Shown: in pieces, positions 1-8,001 of the stretch
How the letters are laid out: every line of letters begins with the position of its first letter
Numbering within the stretch: the stretch's first letter is position 1
Origin: Candidatus Symbiothrix sp.
GTDB lineage: Bacteria; Bacteroidota; Bacteroidia; Bacteroidales; Azobacteroidaceae
Direction: 5' to 3'
NCBI GenBank assembly: GCA_031261285.1
Contig: JAISKM010000096.1
Coordinates: forward strand, 1 to 38,988
DNA length: 38,988 nt
Translations under genes and position numbers: made by a program
Notes under the pieces: model-generated
What the model was told of the DNA's origin: nothing
Databases searched by the model: none
Seen by the model: the letters and a program-made list of their open reading frames with translations, nothing else

Positions 1-450
1 TTGAAAAACCTTCGCTGGACTATCAGTAATTTGATGGAAGCCGGTGAGAGTGCTACCACTTATGAAGGCTTGGATGTGAATCCTGCTCCTTCGGCCGGTC
101 AACGAGGCTATTACTACACTTGGCTTCAAGCCAAGCCAACAGGCGATGATGATATCTGTAAGAAACACTTAAATCGCTATTACCGCCTTCCCACTGATGC
201 CGACTGGGCCTTACTGATAGCCGGCTATGCGTCGATGACGGAAGAAGAGAAAGCCGCTTGGAAAGGTATTTCTTCACTGGCAGGCTACCGCCACAGTGGC
301 GGCACGTGGCTCAACTGGAATTACAACGGCAAGTGGTGGAGCAGTACGGCTACCGACAAGAGCAATTCCATTGATACCGCCGGCACGTGGGCTGCACCAA
401 CAACCACAGCAGGCTTTTGGCTTTCAGTACGCTGTGTGCGAAACATCTAA
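1..450 (+). CDS. FISUMP-type surface protein, 3' end only
   Basis: This is the C-terminal part of a Fibrobacter succinogenes major paralogous domain protein (FISUMP, TIGR02145 type). Visible family marks are KNLRW near the start, the YRLPTDADW segment, a WWSSTA block and the closing SVRCVRNI. The first codon is TTG at the window edge and the frame is open there, so the real start is almost certainly upstream and the gene is cut by the window. FISUMP domains occur in secreted or surface proteins of Fibrobacter and Bacteroidetes; the molecular role is not established. A second FISUMP gene on the opposite strand ends at the other edge of the window with a similar C-terminus (KYLKCVKNI), and both genes are followed by the same hairpin element. 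Confidence 0.8.
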   Translation: MKNLRWTISNLMEAGESATTYEGLDVNPAPSAGQRGYYYTWLQAKPTGDDDICKKHLNRYYRLPTDADWALLIAGYASMTEEEKAAWKGISSLAGYRHSGGTWLNWNYNGKWWSSTATDKSNSIDTAGTWAAPTTTAGFWLSVRCVRNI

Positions 451-483
451 GCACACAACTAAACGAACATCCGTTTATATGCT

Positions 484-598
484 GGGCTTTCAGCCCGCAA
501 ACTGGATGGATGTTCACCACCACCACCCCAGGCGATGCCTGGGGCTAGGATATATTACCCTTTCAGGGTAAAAAAAATACCAAGTAGGCTGCAAGCCT
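484..598. repeat. Cluster of four short perfect palindromes
   Basis: Four perfect or near-perfect inverted repeats follow the FISUMP stop codon: GGGCTTTCAGCCC (484-496), CCCCAGGC-GAT-GCCTGGGG (526-544), TTACCCTTTCAGGGTAA (555-571) and AGGCTGCAAGCCT (586-598). The minus-strand ORF called across this region is repeat read-through, not a gene. Each palindrome could form a small hairpin in RNA. They look like dispersed intergenic repeat units of the kind common in Bacteroidetes. Confidence 0.75.
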
Positions 599-616
599 TA
601 TATAACCTAGCCCAAT

Positions 617-720
617 GGCAACGCCTTGGGTAATGTAATGATCAACGGCAACGTCTTGGGCAATGTGACGGTAATGGCAACGCCTTGGGTAAATGTAATG
701 ATCAACGGCAACGCCTTGGA
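617..720. repeat. Tandem repeat, about 30 bp unit, four copies
   Basis: The core GGCAACGCCTTGG (one copy has GTC for GCC) begins at 617, 647, 676 and 707, a period of 29-31 bp. The spacer resembles TAATGTAATGATCAAC, though units differ slightly. No coding function is apparent. Confidence 0.8.
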
Positions 721-733
721 TAATAATTGGTTT

Positions 734-808
734 AGAAAGAGCACCCGCACGGGTTTTTGTACATAGTTTCGTTTCGTTTTTTTTCCGGTGCGGGTCTCTT
801 TCTTTTTT
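734..808 (+). repeat. Hairpin element shared by both FISUMP loci, copy 1
   Basis: The left arm AGAAAGAGCACCCGCACGG (734-752) pairs imperfectly with the right arm CCGGTGCGGGTCTCTTTCT (785-803). The loop is about 32 nt and contains TACATAGTTTCGTTTCG. A T-rich tail follows, so it could act as a factor-independent terminator for the upstream FISUMP gene. A near copy lies in the opposite orientation at 37861-37928, again downstream of a FISUMP gene. From 809 to the GH51 stop at 1013 I see only AT-rich DNA and no supported gene. Confidence 0.8.
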
Positions 809-1012
809 ATACCTCATTTTCACTATCTTCGCAGTTACAAATAATAAAAATAGCATAAAAAATTATAAATCCGCAACAGCACAGCCGAGTTTTTGATTTT
901 CGCTAATCAAACACACAGAAAGCATCGAAGTACACTTGCAATATTTCAAATATGAGTTTGCAAGAGAACTATTTGTTTATAAAGTTCAGCATTTGTACAC
1001 CTTATCAATAGA

Positions 1013-2539
1013 TCAAAGTTCCAACACAACAATCGAATGAGCCGGTAGTTGAAGCGTCAGTTCGTCTTTTTTCAGTTTGGCGCCTTTGAAATCTGCCGGT
1101 TTGAGCACGTTCGGATTGTCGAACGTGTTGTGATCGGTGACTGTTTTGGCCGTCAAAATTTGTCCGCTCACTTGGCTTGCTTTCATGCCGGAAAGCTGGA
1201 TGGTTACGTCTTGAGCCGATTTCAAATCCAAATTCGTCAAAGAAATATGAATTTTGCCGTCTTTTTGGGAAGCCGATGCCGAAACAACCGGAACATCTTT
1301 TTCTCTGATCTTTTTTGTTTCACAAACCAAATTTAGCGGTATGGCGGTGGCATCTTGATGAACTGCGTACATTTTGAACACAAAATAAGTTGGCGTCAAC
1401 AGCATTTTGTCGTCTTTCGTCAATATCATGGATTGCAGCACGTTGACAACTTGAGCGATGTTGGTCATTTGAATGCGGCCGGTGTATTTGTTGAAAATAT
1501 TCAGCGTCAATGCCGCAACCATCGCATCGCGCAAGGTGTTTTGTTGGAACAGGAATCCCGGATTGGTGCCCGGCTCCACATCAAACCATGTTCCCCATTC
1601 GTCCACCATCAACCCGATGTTTTTCTTCGGATCGTATGTATCCATGATGGCTGTGTGCTTTTGAATAACTTCTTCTATTTCAAGACTTTTTCCTAACGTC
1701 CAATAGTAGTCATCGCCGGAAAAATCAGTCGCTGAGCCTTTTTGATGCCAATCTTTGATGGTATAATAGTGGAGCGAAAGTCCGTTCATTTTGTTGCCTA
1801 TTTTGTTCATCAAAACATCCGTCCAGTGGTAATCGTAATCACTGGCTCCGCTGGCAATTTTGAACAGTTTATTGTTGTCGAAATTCCGGCAATAGACACT
1901 GTAACGGCGATATTGGTCGGCATAAAATTCGGGAAGCATGTCGCCGCCACAGCCCCAACTCTCGTTTCCTATGCCTAAATATTTGACTTTCCATGGCTTT
2001 TCCCGTCCGTTTTGACGACGCAAATTGGCCATGGGACTGTCGCCGTCGGAGGTCATATATTCCACCCATTTGGCTAATTCTTCTACGGTGCCGCTGCCGA
2101 CGTTTCCGCTAACATAAGGCTCACAACCCAACAATTCGCAGAGATTTAAAAACTCGTGTGTGCCAAAACTGTTGTCTTCTACCACGCCTCCCCAGTTGTT
2201 ATTGACCATTTTAGGTCGTTTTTCGCGCGGGCCAATACCGTCCATCCAATGGTATTCATCGGCGAAACAACCGCCCGGCCAACGCAAATTCGGAATGTGT
2301 AATTCTTTCAACGCGTTGATCACATCCGTGCGATAACCGTTGGTGTTCGGGACAGGCGAATCTTCACCGACCCACAAGCCGCCATAAATACACGAGCCGA
2401 GATGTTCGGCAAAATGACCGTACACATGTTTACTGATTTGCGTGTTTGCATCTTCCGGATGCAAAGTAATCACTGCATTCTGCTGTGCAAACCCATTGGC
2501 ACACACTAAAATTCCGAGTAATACGATTAGTTTTTTCAT
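1013..2539 (-). CDS. Alpha-L-arabinofuranosidase, GH51
   Basis: This is a secreted GH51 enzyme that removes alpha-L-arabinofuranosyl residues from arabinan, arabinoxylan or arabinogalactan by a retaining mechanism. The track ORF starts at 2614, but the start is placed at the ATG at 2539 because it opens a clean signal peptide ([19 protein letters not shown]), giving 508 residues. The N-terminal barrel strands carry GGLWVGEDS and [14 protein letters not shown]. The acid/base glutamate is in LGIGNESWG (about residue 193) and the nucleophile in [10 protein letters not shown] (about residue 314). A C-terminal beta-sandwich follows, and the length is normal for the family. It lies alone on the minus strand, about 115 bp downstream of the DUF4160/DUF2442 pair. 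Linkage specificity cannot be read from sequence. Confidence 0.93.
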   Translation of the reverse strand: MKKLIVLLGILVCANGFAQQNAVITLHPEDANTQISKHVYGHFAEHLGSCIYGGLWVGEDSPVPNTNGYRTDVINALKELHIPNLRWPGGCFADEYHWMDGIGPREKRPKMVNNNWGGVVEDNSFGTHEFLNLCELLGCEPYVSGNVGSGTVEELAKWVEYMTSDGDSPMANLRRQNGREKPWKVKYLGIGNESWGCGGDMLPEFYADQYRRYSVYCRNFDNNKLFKIASGASDYDYHWTDVLMNKIGNKMNGLSLHYYTIKDWHQKGSATDFSGDDYYWTLGKSLEIEEVIQKHTAIMDTYDPKKNIGLMVDEWGTWFDVEPGTNPGFLFQQNTLRDAMVAALTLNIFNKYTGRIQMTNIAQVVNVLQSMILTKDDKMLLTPTYFVFKMYAVHQDATAIPLNLVCETKKIREKDVPVVSASASQKDGKIHISLTNLDLKSAQDVTIQLSGMKASQVSGQILTAKTVTDHNTFDNPNVLKPADFKGAKLKKDELTLQLPAHSIVVLEL

Positions 2540-2654
2540 GCGACTATTTTTATTGTTGTAATAACGCACAAAGAAAAACAAAAATGGGCAAAGAGTAGAT
2601 AGTATATTGTTCAAATAAATAGAATTTTGTACAATTCGTTATAGAACTTTTTAG

Positions 2655-2891
2655 TTAAATTTTTACGCTTTCCAAATAAACGGTATCGGGGCAAAAGGCG
2701 GCTTCATTGTCCCACTCAATGCTTAATCCGTCGGGGTGTACGGAATTAAACAGCGACAAATCTTTTAACTCGCTGAAAATGCCTTTGTCCAAATAGGGCT
2801 TAACATCAAACAGCTTTACCTCCCCATTTGCAAATGTGAGAAGTAAAGTATAATTTTCTTGTGGCTTTACGTCCTTAACTGTTGGATTCAT
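2655..2891 (-). CDS. DUF2442 protein, putative partner of DUF4160
   Basis: This 78-residue protein matches the DUF2442 pattern: LLLTFANGEVKLFDVKPYL, then GLSIEWDNEAAFCPDTVYLES. The family is small, mostly uncharacterised, and often encoded next to DUF4160 in what computational surveys treat as toxin-antitoxin-like pairs. Here it starts 6 bp after the DUF4160 stop, so the two are surely cotranscribed. No signal peptide or membrane segment is present, which points to a cytoplasmic protein. Which partner would be toxic cannot be told from sequence. Confidence 0.8.
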   Translation of the reverse strand: MNPTVKDVKPQENYTLLLTFANGEVKLFDVKPYLDKGIFSELKDLSLFNSVHPDGLSIEWDNEAAFCPDTVYLESVKI

Positions 2892-2897
2892 AACGCT

Positions 2898-3167
2898 TTA
2901 TTTTAATGGTTCAATTTTAAAAATCGGTTGCCCTGTTTTTGCCAATTCCCAATTGGCAAGCAAATCTTCGTTGTGTATCAACATCCACGCTTGCACGAGT
3001 TTTACCTTATCTGATTTCAATTCACCTTCAATAATAGTGCCGTCAAGTATAGAAAACACAGCCCATTCGCCCTGATATTTAACGTGAATATGGGGAATAT
3101 GGTGTCGTATATTGTCGTACTGATAAAGATAAATAATCAATCCATAAAACATTGAAATTGCTGCCAT
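2898..3167 (-). CDS. DUF4160 protein
   Basis: This 89-residue cytoplasmic protein shows the DUF4160 layout: an N-terminal ISMFYGLIIYLY strand, the histidine-rich HHIPHIHVKYQGEWAVFSI core, and a C-terminal helix ending in the NWELAKTGQ segment. It is the first gene of a two-gene unit with DUF2442. A good promoter lies just upstream (TAACTTTG on the minus strand at 3201-3194). DUF4160/DUF2442 pairs are widespread, poorly characterised and behave like mobile toxin-antitoxin candidates; that role is inference here. The pair separates two glycoside hydrolase genes. Confidence 0.8.
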   Translation of the reverse strand: MAAISMFYGLIIYLYQYDNIRHHIPHIHVKYQGEWAVFSILDGTIIEGELKSDKVKLVQAWMLIHNEDLLANWELAKTGQPIFKIEPLK

Positions 3168-3193
3168 AATTTTTTCTATTTAAATTCAGTCTG

Positions 3194-3201
3194 CAAAGTT
3201 A
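3194..3201 (-). promoter_or_regulatory. -7 box for the DUF4160-DUF2442 unit
   Basis: Read on the minus strand, TAACTTTG matches the Bacteroidetes -7 consensus TAnnTTTG. It lies about 27 bp before the DUF4160 ATG, giving a short leader. Confidence 0.6.
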
Positions 3202-3288
3202 CGAAAAATAATTCAATATGCCAAGATACATTAAAGTTTTGCCCGGTGATGTTCGCCATTTGGATGCAGTCGGTATTTTTAATTTATT

Positions 3289-6192
3289 TTACTTTTTAAC
3301 TTTCAATTCATCAGGCGCATCACTCGTGAAATAACTACGGACTTCGCTGCTTTTCGTAAACAAATCGGCAACGCGCGCAATCTCAACAGTCGCCTCCGGT
3401 TGGAATTTCGGCGAGTTCATATAGTGTAAAACAGATGACAATAATTGACGGGCAACAAACCGTTTGTCCAAATCGGTTTGCAAATCCAGACTTGTCATTA
3501 TCAGTTTGCCCTTGCCAATTTTCGCTTCAAACAAAGAGCCTGTCTTTCGGCTAAGAAACCACGTGTGAATATGCTGCACTAAGGGTTGAAAACCTTTCGG
3601 AAACTCTGTGAACTGCATGACCTGCGCGCCGTTCACTAATTCCGCCCATTGCAAATTGCTGTGATATTGCGTAGGAAAATCTGTGAAAACAGGATGCTGT
3701 GGATTGAGTAGCATGCCGGTGGTGTGCGGCGGACGCATCTTAAACCACGACGTGTTCCAAAATACCGGCGTGAGTTGCTGTTTCACATCGCGTCCGTATT
3801 CTATTTTTCCGGCAGCCAATAACAGTACATTTCCGCCCTGTTCCAAAGTTTTAACGGCTTTATCATCCAAAGTGTCCGTAATCAACACATTGCCTTTGTC
3901 GAGCGATACCGTTTCGGGATAGACCCAAAAATCCCAATCATTGACAAAAGAAGTACCGGCAATGCTCACTTCCAAATTCAACTGACAAGCTTTGTTGTCA
4001 TTGCGTTGCAGGCTCTGACCCGCAATTTCACCTGCAATCCCCTGAATAGTTCCAACCTCAAAACAATTGCCAACTGGAATATTGACCGGAGCGAAAACAC
4101 CCTTATCAACAATTGCACCTTGCATATCCGTAATTTTCCATTCCACTTGCGCTTGATACATCGGATTGGCTCCAAAGTGTGCGATTTCTACCTGCGCTTT
4201 GAACGGTTCATTGTTTTTAAACACGAATTTCTCCATACGCGTCAATGGGACTGTTGCATTACAAAACCGGCGAAACTGTTTGGCATTGATATAAGGTTTT
4301 TCTTCCCAAAATACGTCCAAAATACCAACTAAGGCGGTTCCCTGTCCGGAATAATCGTTCAAAGCTAAGAGTTGAAAACCGGCATAACCGGGTGTTCGCA
4401 ATGTTTTTTCTATTTCGTGTTTGTAGCAGAGGGCTTGCAACTTGCCGGATGCCATCACAAAATCGTTAGCCAAGTCACTCATATCATTCTCCGCCAGCAC
4501 ATCACGAAAAATTTCAAAGTTTTTTGCTTTATAAACACCGGTGTATTTGCTTATTTCGTTGAAATTAGGGAAGACACACCACTGTCCTGTTTCGTGCGAA
4601 ACATAAGGTTGCGGTACAGTGTCTATCCGGCTACGATAATCCGAAAGGGTTTCGGGCAAATTACCCCAACTCAATCCACGTGCACCCGCTTTCACGTGGT
4701 ATTGATTGTGCGGTTGCCAAGCCCAACCGTTGCCGACCGATGCGCCGGTATACACTTTCCGGGCATCCGTTGCTTTCCAATAATCGACAAATTTGCTCAC
4801 CCAAGGCACCCAATCGCCGGCCGGTTCGTTGCCGCACGCCAACATGCAGAAAGAAGGATAATTGCCGTAAATTTTATTCATCGCTTGCGTTTCCTGCAAA
4901 AGAAACGTATCAATCGCCATGCCACGCCCCAATGCCACACCGTGATTAGGCCAACTCGGCCCTTCGGGTTGCAGATAGATTCCGGCAAGGTCGGCCGCAA
5001 TAAAAGCGGCTTCGGGCGGACAAAACGAATGGAAGCGCATATGATTCAATCCATGGTCACGGCAGGCTTTGAAAACTTTCTTCCACGACTCCACATCCAT
5101 CGGCGCATAGCCGGTCAAAGGAAAATCGCAATTTTCAACGGTTCCCCGCAGCATCGTTTTCCGCCCATTAACATAAAACCATTTGCCTTCAATCTTAAAT
5201 TCCCGCATCCCAAATTGTATGTCCTTTTGGATGGTTTGGTTATCAAAATGGATTGAAGTTTGCAATTTATACAAAGCCGGATCAAACTCATCCCACGTGA
5301 GCATTCCTTCGCCGATATTAAGCAGCAATTCTACAGTGTTTGCCCCCTTGTTTACCACCACATCGGAAGACAGTTCCGGCACACGGTGCTGCTGATCCGA
5401 ATTGAAACTTTTGGCAGACAAAGTAATTTTTACCGGAATGGATTTAGCCGTCTTATTGTCAAGCGAAATAACCACACGAGCCGTTTTTGAATGAATATCG
5501 GGATATACCTGAATCGTTTCCAACCGCACCGAAGCCGCCGAAGCCGTCAGATTGATTTTTCCCACAATGCCATTCCAATTTCCCTGCGTCTGATCGGTAA
5601 TGCTGTGCGAATCAATTCCCGGATTATATTCAGGTTTAATCGTATTATCCACCCGAATCGAAATCGTATGCCGGTTGCCCGCCTGCAGAAAAGCCGTCAA
5701 ATCATAGATGTGAGGCACGCACAAACTGTATTGCGCCTCGTCCACTTGCTTGGAATCAACCCATACGGTCGTTTCAATATGCGCACGCTCCAAAAACAAC
5801 TGTATAGCGCGCCCTTTCCAGTTTTTAGGAACAGTGACCGTAGTCTGATACCACGCCGCCCCGGTATAATGAAAATCAGGCGTCAAAAAGAACGGAAACT
5901 TAACATGGCCCGGCTGCCGATAGCTCGCCATCGCCGGACTGTAATAATAAGTGCTGTCATACATGCTCCCCGTCCATTTCGTCTGCGCCGTCACAACATC
6001 GCCTTTCCGGTTTTCGAGCATGGAACCGGGCAGCGTTAGTTGATCCGTCAACGTTTGGTCATACCACTTTTGAGTAATGCCGGCATCGTCCCGGTCAATC
6101 GCAAAACGCCAAGTTCCGGACAAATCAATCGTTTCCTGAGCAAAAGAAAGCACAGGAAATAGCAACAACATGGACAAGATACAGTTCTTCAT
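3289..6192 (-). CDS. GH2-family beta-glycosidase, large secreted form
   Basis: This is a retaining beta-glycosidase of family GH2 (beta-galactosidase/beta-glucuronidase type). The start is placed at 6192, which gives a signal peptide (MKNCILSMLLLFPVLSFAQ) and 967 residues; the track ORF has nine extra residues. Domain order is a jelly-roll sugar-binding domain (LSGTWRFAIDRDD onward), an Ig-like domain around 210-320, a TIM barrel (FYVNGRKTMLRGT onward), and a long C-terminal part whose LITDTLDD and GGNVLLLAAGK segments look like an amidotransferase-like fold. The acid/base glutamate is in CMLACGNEPAGDW (about 456) and the nucleophile in PYVSHETGQW (about 534). Large GH2s like this occur in Bacteroidales that degrade pectin or arabinogalactan. 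The sugar specificity is open. Confidence 0.9.
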   Translation of the reverse strand: MKNCILSMLLLFPVLSFAQETIDLSGTWRFAIDRDDAGITQKWYDQTLTDQLTLPGSMLENRKGDVVTAQTKWTGSMYDSTYYYSPAMASYRQPGHVKFPFFLTPDFHYTGAAWYQTTVTVPKNWKGRAIQLFLERAHIETTVWVDSKQVDEAQYSLCVPHIYDLTAFLQAGNRHTISIRVDNTIKPEYNPGIDSHSITDQTQGNWNGIVGKINLTASAASVRLETIQVYPDIHSKTARVVISLDNKTAKSIPVKITLSAKSFNSDQQHRVPELSSDVVVNKGANTVELLLNIGEGMLTWDEFDPALYKLQTSIHFDNQTIQKDIQFGMREFKIEGKWFYVNGRKTMLRGTVENCDFPLTGYAPMDVESWKKVFKACRDHGLNHMRFHSFCPPEAAFIAADLAGIYLQPEGPSWPNHGVALGRGMAIDTFLLQETQAMNKIYGNYPSFCMLACGNEPAGDWVPWVSKFVDYWKATDARKVYTGASVGNGWAWQPHNQYHVKAGARGLSWGNLPETLSDYRSRIDTVPQPYVSHETGQWCVFPNFNEISKYTGVYKAKNFEIFRDVLAENDMSDLANDFVMASGKLQALCYKHEIEKTLRTPGYAGFQLLALNDYSGQGTALVGILDVFWEEKPYINAKQFRRFCNATVPLTRMEKFVFKNNEPFKAQVEIAHFGANPMYQAQVEWKITDMQGAIVDKGVFAPVNIPVGNCFEVGTIQGIAGEIAGQSLQRNDNKACQLNLEVSIAGTSFVNDWDFWVYPETVSLDKGNVLITDTLDDKAVKTLEQGGNVLLLAAGKIEYGRDVKQQLTPVFWNTSWFKMRPPHTTGMLLNPQHPVFTDFPTQYHSNLQWAELVNGAQVMQFTEFPKGFQPLVQHIHTWFLSRKTGSLFEAKIGKGKLIMTSLDLQTDLDKRFVARQLLSSVLHYMNSPKFQPEATVEIARVADLFTKSSEVRSYFTSDAPDELKVKK

Positions 6193-6216
6193 TTTTGAGC
6201 GAGTGTTATAGTTATG

Positions 6217-6247
6217 CAAAGGAACAACAAAAAACGATAACTACAAA
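6217..6247 (-). promoter_or_regulatory. Promoter of the GH2 gene
   Basis: On the minus strand, TTTG (6247-6244) is followed after 19 bp by TTCCTTTG (6224-6217), close to the -33/-7 arrangement of Bacteroidetes promoters. The GH2 start codon is about 25 bp downstream. It faces away from the efflux-operon promoter. Confidence 0.5.
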
Positions 6248-6310
6248 TAAACGATCGTTCACAATCTATGGAAATCTGTACAAATTCAGTTATTTGGAAA
6301 TTCCAAACAG

Positions 6311-6341
6311 TTGCTATTAATAGAATTTTTTCGTACCTTTG
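6311..6341 (+). promoter_or_regulatory. Promoter upstream of the efflux genes
   Basis: TTG at 6311 is followed after 20 bp by TACCTTTG at 6334-6341, a good match to the TTTG/TAnnTTTG promoter. A transcript would start near 6350 and carry a 220-nt leader to the TolC start. That leader contains a small ORF and a palindromic repeat. Confidence 0.6.
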
Positions 6342-6371
6342 CACCCGAATGAGGTATATAGCCTCACACAA

Positions 6372-6473
6372 ATGAAAAAGCAAACTAAAAATCAGTATCG
6401 TCTTTTTAGTATAGTAACGAGCAAAATCGTTCCTCCACACCATTGGGCAGGAGAATGGGAGATTCCCGAATAA
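6372..6473 (+). CDS. Possible 33-residue leader ORF
   Basis: An ATG at 6372 opens 33 codons (MKKQTKNQYRLF... ending WEIPE) shortly after the promoter at 6334-6341 and before the TolC gene. It has no recognisable domain. It may be a leader peptide or chance. A tryptophan-containing lysine-rich stretch alone is not evidence of function, so confidence is low. Confidence 0.2.
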   Translation: MKKQTKNQYRLFSIVTSKIVPPHHWAGEWEIPE

Positions 6474-6483
6474 CGTCCGGAGA

Positions 6484-6523
6484 CGTCATTGCGGTTCCCG
6501 CCTGCGCGGGAATGACAGTCTGC
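6484..6523. repeat. Palindromic intergenic repeat
   Basis: TTCCCGC-CTGC-GCGGGAA (6495-6512) is a perfect inverted repeat, flanked by GTCATTGCGG on the left and AATGACAGTC on the right. It lies in the leader between the efflux promoter and the TolC gene. It belongs to the same general class of GC-rich palindromes seen across the window. Confidence 0.65.
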
Positions 6524-6568
6524 AATCCCTTCATTATCAATTTACTTTTTAAAATTCATAAATAATAA

Positions 6569-7903
6569 ATGAACAAATTTTCTTTGCTCATAATGTCGCT
6601 GTGTGTGGCATTATGTCCCGCGGGCGCGTATGCCCAAGAATCGGTAGAGACACGGCATACATCGTCTGTACTCACGATAGACGACGTATTTGCGCTTGCC
6701 GACCAAAACAGTAAGTCGTTGCGACCAAGCGCCACCGGCATCCGTGAAGCACACGAAGCCGTGAATGTGGCTAAAAATGCCCGTTTGCCGGAGATTGACG
6801 CCTCTTTGTCGTTCAGTTATTTGGGCGACGGTTATTTGCTCGACCGCGATTTTTCTAATGGAATGACGGCGCCGATACCTCATTTCGGCAATAATTTTTC
6901 GATGGAGGTGTCGCAGGTCATTTATTCGGGTGGCGCGATTTCCAACGGTATTGCCATCGCCAAGTTGCAGGAAGAGAACGCCAAGTTGAGTTTGGAAACG
7001 AACCGTAACACCGTCCGTTTCCGCTTGGTGGGCTATTATCTGGATTTGTTTAAGCAACAAAACCTGCTCCGGGTGTATGAAAAGAATATCGAACAAACCA
7101 AGCAAGTGTTGAAAGATATTCAGGCAAAAGGCAGTGAGGGCATCGTTTTGAAAAATGACATCACCAGATATGAATTGCTGTTGTCCAATCTTGAACTTGC
7201 ACGTACACAAATTCAAAATACGCTGACAATCCTGAATAATAATCTGACAACCACGTTGGGCTTATCTAATACTATAACAATTGAGCCGGATACCGGTTTG
7301 TTGTCACAAGTTTTACCGACAAATAATGAGGGGTATTGGAGAAGCGCAGCCGGTGAACATTCGCCGGAATTAAAACAGTTGGCGTTGGCAGTCAAAATCA
7401 ATGAGCATCAGGATAAAATCATCAAATCGGAGCGATTGCCGAAATTGGCATTGTTTGCCGGCAATCATTTCGATGGTCCGATTACGGTGGAAGTGCCGCC
7501 TCTCGACAAGAATTTGAATTATTGGTATGTGGGCGTAGGCGTCAATTATAAATTATCGTCTTTATATACGACCAAAAAAGCCGTCAATCGCAGCAAATTC
7601 ACAATCAACCGCACCAGAGAGCAATACGACGATGCGAAAGAGCAAACGGAATTGGCAGTGAAAGCGGACTACATCAAGTATTTGGAAACCTACGAGCAAC
7701 TGAATACGCAACAAAAAAGCGTGGAACTCGCCAATCAAAATTATTCTGTGGTCAGCAACCGTTACAAAAACGACATGGCGCTGATTACCGATATGTTGGA
7801 TGCCAGCACGTCCAAATTGTCGGCAGAAGTGCAATTGGCGAATGCACAAATCAATATCATCTTCAATTATTATAAATTGCTTTATATTTCAGGAACACTA
7901 TAA
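6569..7903 (+). CDS. TolC-family outer membrane efflux channel
   Basis: This is the outer-membrane channel of a tripartite drug or metabolite efflux system. The 444 residues begin with a signal peptide ending AYAQ. Two OEP repeats rich in coiled coil follow: VDDVFALADQNSKSLRP to about residue 220, then SPELKQLALAVKINEHQ to the end. Typical marks include EVSQVIYSGG, the FKQQNLLRVYEKNIEQTKQ helix, and LANAQINIIFNYYKLLYISG at the C-terminus. It is followed by the membrane-fusion and MFS genes, which define an EmrAB-TolC-like set. Orientation and spacing suggest one transcription unit, although palindromic repeats lie between the genes. The substrate is not predictable from sequence. Confidence 0.92.
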   Translation: MNKFSLLIMSLCVALCPAGAYAQESVETRHTSSVLTIDDVFALADQNSKSLRPSATGIREAHEAVNVAKNARLPEIDASLSFSYLGDGYLLDRDFSNGMTAPIPHFGNNFSMEVSQVIYSGGAISNGIAIAKLQEENAKLSLETNRNTVRFRLVGYYLDLFKQQNLLRVYEKNIEQTKQVLKDIQAKGSEGIVLKNDITRYELLLSNLELARTQIQNTLTILNNNLTTTLGLSNTITIEPDTGLLSQVLPTNNEGYWRSAAGEHSPELKQLALAVKINEHQDKIIKSERLPKLALFAGNHFDGPITVEVPPLDKNLNYWYVGVGVNYKLSSLYTTKKAVNRSKFTINRTREQYDDAKEQTELAVKADYIKYLETYEQLNTQQKSVELANQNYSVVSNRYKNDMALITDMLDASTSKLSAEVQLANAQINIIFNYYKLLYISGTL

Positions 7904-7980
7904 GGTTCGACCCCTTTGGGGTCGTATGTTTATAACAAAATATGTCATTCTATAAATATCTGACCCCATAGGGGTCAAAT
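7904..7980. repeat. Two-palindrome intergenic element
   Basis: CGACCCC-TTT-GGGGTCG (7908-7924) and TGACCCC-ATA-GGGGTCA (7961-7977) are two related perfect palindromes separated by about 36 bp of AT-rich DNA. They fill the gap between the TolC and EmrA-like genes. The paired layout suggests a small mobile repeat or a processing or attenuation site within the operon. Confidence 0.7.
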
Positions 7981-8001
7981 ATCATTAAAAAATTACAAAT
8001 T

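Noticed and set aside
484-720. CRISPR array
   Set aside because: The repeats are short, variable and spaced with similar rather than unique spacers; there are no cas genes in the window.
563-856. 97-residue minus-strand ORF
   Set aside because: It is made of repeat-unit read-through (repeated VAVDHYI-like segments) and the hairpin element; there is no domain and it crosses a terminator-like structure.
952-1011. 19-residue ORF starting MSLQENYLF after a TATCTTCG box
   Set aside because: Too short, no similarity to anything recognised, and the promoter match is imperfect.
3219-3335. 38-residue plus-strand ORF starting MPRYIKVLPGD
   Set aside because: The start looks protein-like, but the ORF runs into the antisense of the GH2 3' end and has no recognisable family; probably chance or a tiny relic.
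4372-5256. 294-residue plus-strand ORF
   Set aside because: A complete shadow of the GH2 gene on the opposite strand; the composition is not protein-like and no domain is present.
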